Below the pieces are notes generated by a model. That model saw only the letters and a program-made list of their open reading frames with translations, was not told the origin of the DNA and ran no database searches. 64,000 bases of DNA, from the NCBI RefSeq assembly GCF_003945595.2, contig NW_024104420.1, positions 1,548,201-1,612,200 on the forward strand. The letters run 5' to 3'. Of the stretch, positions 60,961 to 64,000 are shown piece after piece; position 1 is the stretch's first letter; each line of letters opens with the position of its first letter. A program made the position numbers and the translations under genes. The stretch comes from Pipra filicauda (lineage: Eukaryota > Chordata > Aves > Passeriformes > Pipridae).

Positions 60961-63900
60961 CAATATCCTGAATACCCTAATATCTAAAATACCAATATCC
61001 TAAAAAGAGCAAGAAAGTAAAAATAGGGTCACAGTTCTTTGTATTACCAGCGATGCCCTGGAGTAGCTGTTTCAACACTGGACACTGAATGGCATATGAA
61101 TTGCTTAATGAAAGGCAGAAAACTTGTGTGTAAGGGCAGTATTGGAGTTTCTAGGAAAATCCCGAACAGAATATATTAATATAAAATGTATAAAGCAAAA
61201 CACAAAAACAGCCTGAAGGTAACTGCATATTTTTATGTTGATGCTGAAGGGCAATAGCAGAAACCTGTTATTTCGCTTGCAGAGCTCTAAGCTACTGTAT
61301 TGCTTTCTTAGCTCTTGCTTCTAAGATGTAACTACTGTGTAAACCAAAGTTTAGATTTAGAATTGAGGTTTTGAGGCTTAAACAGCTGAAATTTAATCTA
61401 AAACACCTGATTACCTTCTGAGGTATATTAGCCTCCTATCAAAAGAACTTAATGGAACAATAAAAGCTTATTTTAGACCAGTTGCTCCATGTTGTTCATT
61501 TGTTTCTATTTTGCTGTCCTAAACCTGAATTCATTAAGAAACAAAAGTACAATTAAGAGAATTAGTTCTTGTTAGGATTAATTTCTTTGAACATTCAGGT
61601 TTAGGACACAATGGATACATCCATCTATATCTTTGTTTTGAAAATTTTATTTCATAATGCAAGCAAAGCATGTTAATCAGATGCTTGACATTCTCCAAAG
61701 CAGTACATGCAATATTCTCTCATTCTACATTAAAAAAAATTAAAATCCGTGCTTTTCTTATTGCTTTGTTTACCTCTATTATTCTTTTCCTCTTTGAGGC
61801 TTCTTCAGCTTTTCCATGTCCTTCAATATTTCTCTTCTGATTCTGTATCCTCCCCATGCTCTCCCACATTTGTCCCCACAGTCACGGACATTGCTAAGGA
61901 CCTGCTCTTTTTATTCCTTCCCTCACATCTTCTCAGCCGTGGATATTATTCTTCATGTAGAGCAAAACATTCTTGATCTCTTGTTCTGTGCAGAGAAGAT
62001 CTTATTGAGACTTTCTTCCATAGGCAGCAAGCTTTCTGCATACCAGTATTTGCAAATTCATTTGCTCTCTTACAGTAATCCAACCTAGCACCCTTGCCTG
62101 TTTCTGGTATATGTAACAATCATTGACCAAGAGCTCTAACCATTAATATCATCTCTCTATATACTGTATTTTTCAAAGATATCAAAACAGATTTTTTTAT
62201 GTATAACAGAAAAGACAGAATTTCTTTACCCATAATATTTCCTGAACACTGTGACAATAGTTTTTAATGCATATTTAGCACTGAGTTTATGGGTTTTAAA
62301 GCAAGAGTGAAGTAATTGACAGTTTTACATTATTTATTTTTGCTGTTTCCTATTTTTAGGGAACTCAAACATAATAAATATTTATATACATGAAAACAGA
62401 AAGCAGAAGGAGCAAGTTGGTTTAGCTGAAAGTTTCTGAAATGATTCAGTTGCCACATTTCCCAGAGCACTGGGGACTGATTACTACAATAAAACTGTAG
62501 TTCCCACATGTAAATGTTCTAGTCCTTCTGGATGACCAGAATGTTTTACAGCCAAGATAAATTTTTCAGAACATTTATTCCCAATCTTCATTCATATAAA
62601 TTACCTGCTGCTCTACATTTCATTTGAGGATGTAAGAGGCTATCAACGGTTCAAAGAATCAGACTCCTGGCGGAAAAAAAACCAACACGACTTAAATCTG
62701 TTAATCAAATTATTAAAACTTTTTCATTTTTTTCTAATTCTAATTTTAATTCTAATTCTAATTCTATTTTTTAGAATAAATATTAATAAATAACAAATTA
62801 TTAAATTAGATGCATTGAGAGAAAAAAATAGAATTAGAAAAAATTCTAAATGCAGATTTCTGATAGAAATGTACTCATGCCTAAAAGTAACAACAATAAT
62901 TATAAAGGTTATTGGACTTCAATGTTTATTGTTTGTTTATTTTTCAAGAAAGCAATGATGTATGAATTGCATCCTTTTGAATTTGAATTGCATCCACATA
63001 GATACATTTGTGGACATATTCTATGACACCGATTAAAAAGGAACATTTAGAGAACATTTACTTTAAAGTTTTGTAGCCATTTGAAAAAGTACACAAAATC
63101 CAGTTGAGAATACATTATGGTCACTTAGTATAAATAAAGGAGGAAACAAATAACCAGTTAGTAGTTTCTGTAATAATAAAGTGCAGTACAAAATCACTTC
63201 AGAATGCATCTTGTTCCTGGCCTATCAGCCTTTACCCAGTAGAAGAAAATCTGTTCCCTACACACAAAGAAACATGTCTGTAGTCTTCAGCTGGAAACAA
63301 ATTTCTGTGACTAATAAGTGATGAGATCTTTTCTTCTTCTAAAGGCACACAGACAAGCTGGGAATCTACCAACACAAAGCAAAGGAATTCTTTATAACTT
63401 ACAGCTCTGAAGAAAGTACAGGTTTTTTCACGATATTTATCCTGACAAACGGGGAAATGTACAGCCTTAAACAACTGGGAGAAAGGATAAAAAGAAAACA
63501 CACCAACTTCAGTTTTTGAGTATTTTCCTTAGGATCCAATTGTTAATCTGAGCTTCTGAAGTTCACTTGAAAGAACAGCAGCTCCTTGGAGAATCATCTA
63601 ATCTACTCGTGATAGATCTCACAGAATGAATGTTTTTAACAACTTATTTCTTAAAAGTTAATACTTAAATTTCAAAGTCAGGCAAGTACATATAAGTACA
63701 TATGTATATGTATAAAAAGTACATACTTTAAAGACTCAAGGAGTTTTCAATTTAGATATTTTACTTTTTCAGAAGAATAACTAAATATGTTCTAGCACAG
63801 GTTGAAGGGAAATTTCCAATAAAGGAGAAACAATGAAAATGAGAGAGGAGATGTCAATGTCTGACCTTTCCAGCTTGCATGCCAATTGCAAAACTGTCCC

Positions 63901-64000
63901 TTGTTGTAATGAATGAGCTCTGGGAAAAAAAAAAAAAAACAGGGTGGTTCCACCTTGCACAGGAAGACTCAGGAAGGGACCAGAGGGGCCAGCTGTGGGG
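60961..64000. other. 3-kb AT-rich stretch to the window end
   Basis: No element or exon recognised. An ATTCTA-type simple repeat is at about 62732-62772, and an A-run of about 15 at 63925-63940 is followed by a GC-richer 60 bases that leave the window (possibly the edge of another element). Confidence 0.4.
62732..62839. repeat. (ATTCTA)n simple repeat with inverted arm
   Basis: Units of TAATTC/TAATTT run from about 62732 to 62772. TTCTAATTCTATTTTTT at 62756-62772 is complementary to 62823-62839, giving 17-bp arms around a ~50-base AT-rich loop. Confidence 0.75.

Noticed and set aside
1..64000. A new defence, biosynthetic or multi-gene system
   Set aside because: No host genes are visible and all coding homology belongs to CR1, RTE or ERV elements; nothing supports a cooperating gene set.

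Overview
This is eukaryotic nuclear DNA, almost certainly from a bird. The signature is CR1 LINE fragments (chicken-repeat-1 clade) whose 3' ends carry short ATTCTATG/ATTCTGTG-type repeats, several avian-type endogenous retrovirus LTRs, and an RTE-clade LINE resembling the AviRTE elements known from a patchy set of bird lineages. The background is AT-rich and non-coding. I find no convincing host protein-coding exon, no tRNA or rRNA gene, no CRISPR array and no operon-like structure. The longer open frames belong to transposable elements or are chance frames in AT-rich DNA.

Layout. 41-310: a 5'-truncated tRNA-derived SINE candidate ending in the RTE-type tail. 1087-1669: solo LTR with 5-bp target duplication. 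2980-3979: RTE LINE copy 1. 10612-10707 and 10940-11523: a fragment and a near-complete LTR of one family. 13189-14177: 1-kb LTR, copy A. 18095-19470: a CR1 block, probably one CR1 nested in another. 23631-26752: minus-strand CR1 split by a 1.26-kb LTR (25091-26351). 27055-28336: RTE LINE copy 2, with only two stops in its readable frame. 31538-32139: CR1, followed by a long AT palindrome and a minus CR1 scrap. 36161-36766: solo LTR. 41042-42343: CR1 split by a 463-bp LTR (41795-42257). 47505-49651: truncated class III (ERVL-like) provirus on the minus strand with protease and reverse transcriptase, abutting a plus-strand CR1 (49652-50240). 53391-54692: 1.3-kb LTR with perfect 5-bp duplication. 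57325-57810: CR1. 59025-60960: internally deleted CR1 split by 1-kb LTR copy B (59440-60437).

The elements do not act together as a system. The window is a gene-poor archive of insertions whose nesting gives relative ages: CR1s are repeatedly the targets and LTRs the later arrivals. The most informative items are the RTE LINE and SINE pair sharing a 3' tail, the three LTR-in-CR1 nests with readable target duplications, the provirus whose pol frame runs into LTR-like sequence, and a long AT palindrome next to a CR1 3' end. I did not find evidence of a new functional system. Boundaries were read by eye; family names are by recognition and were not searched.
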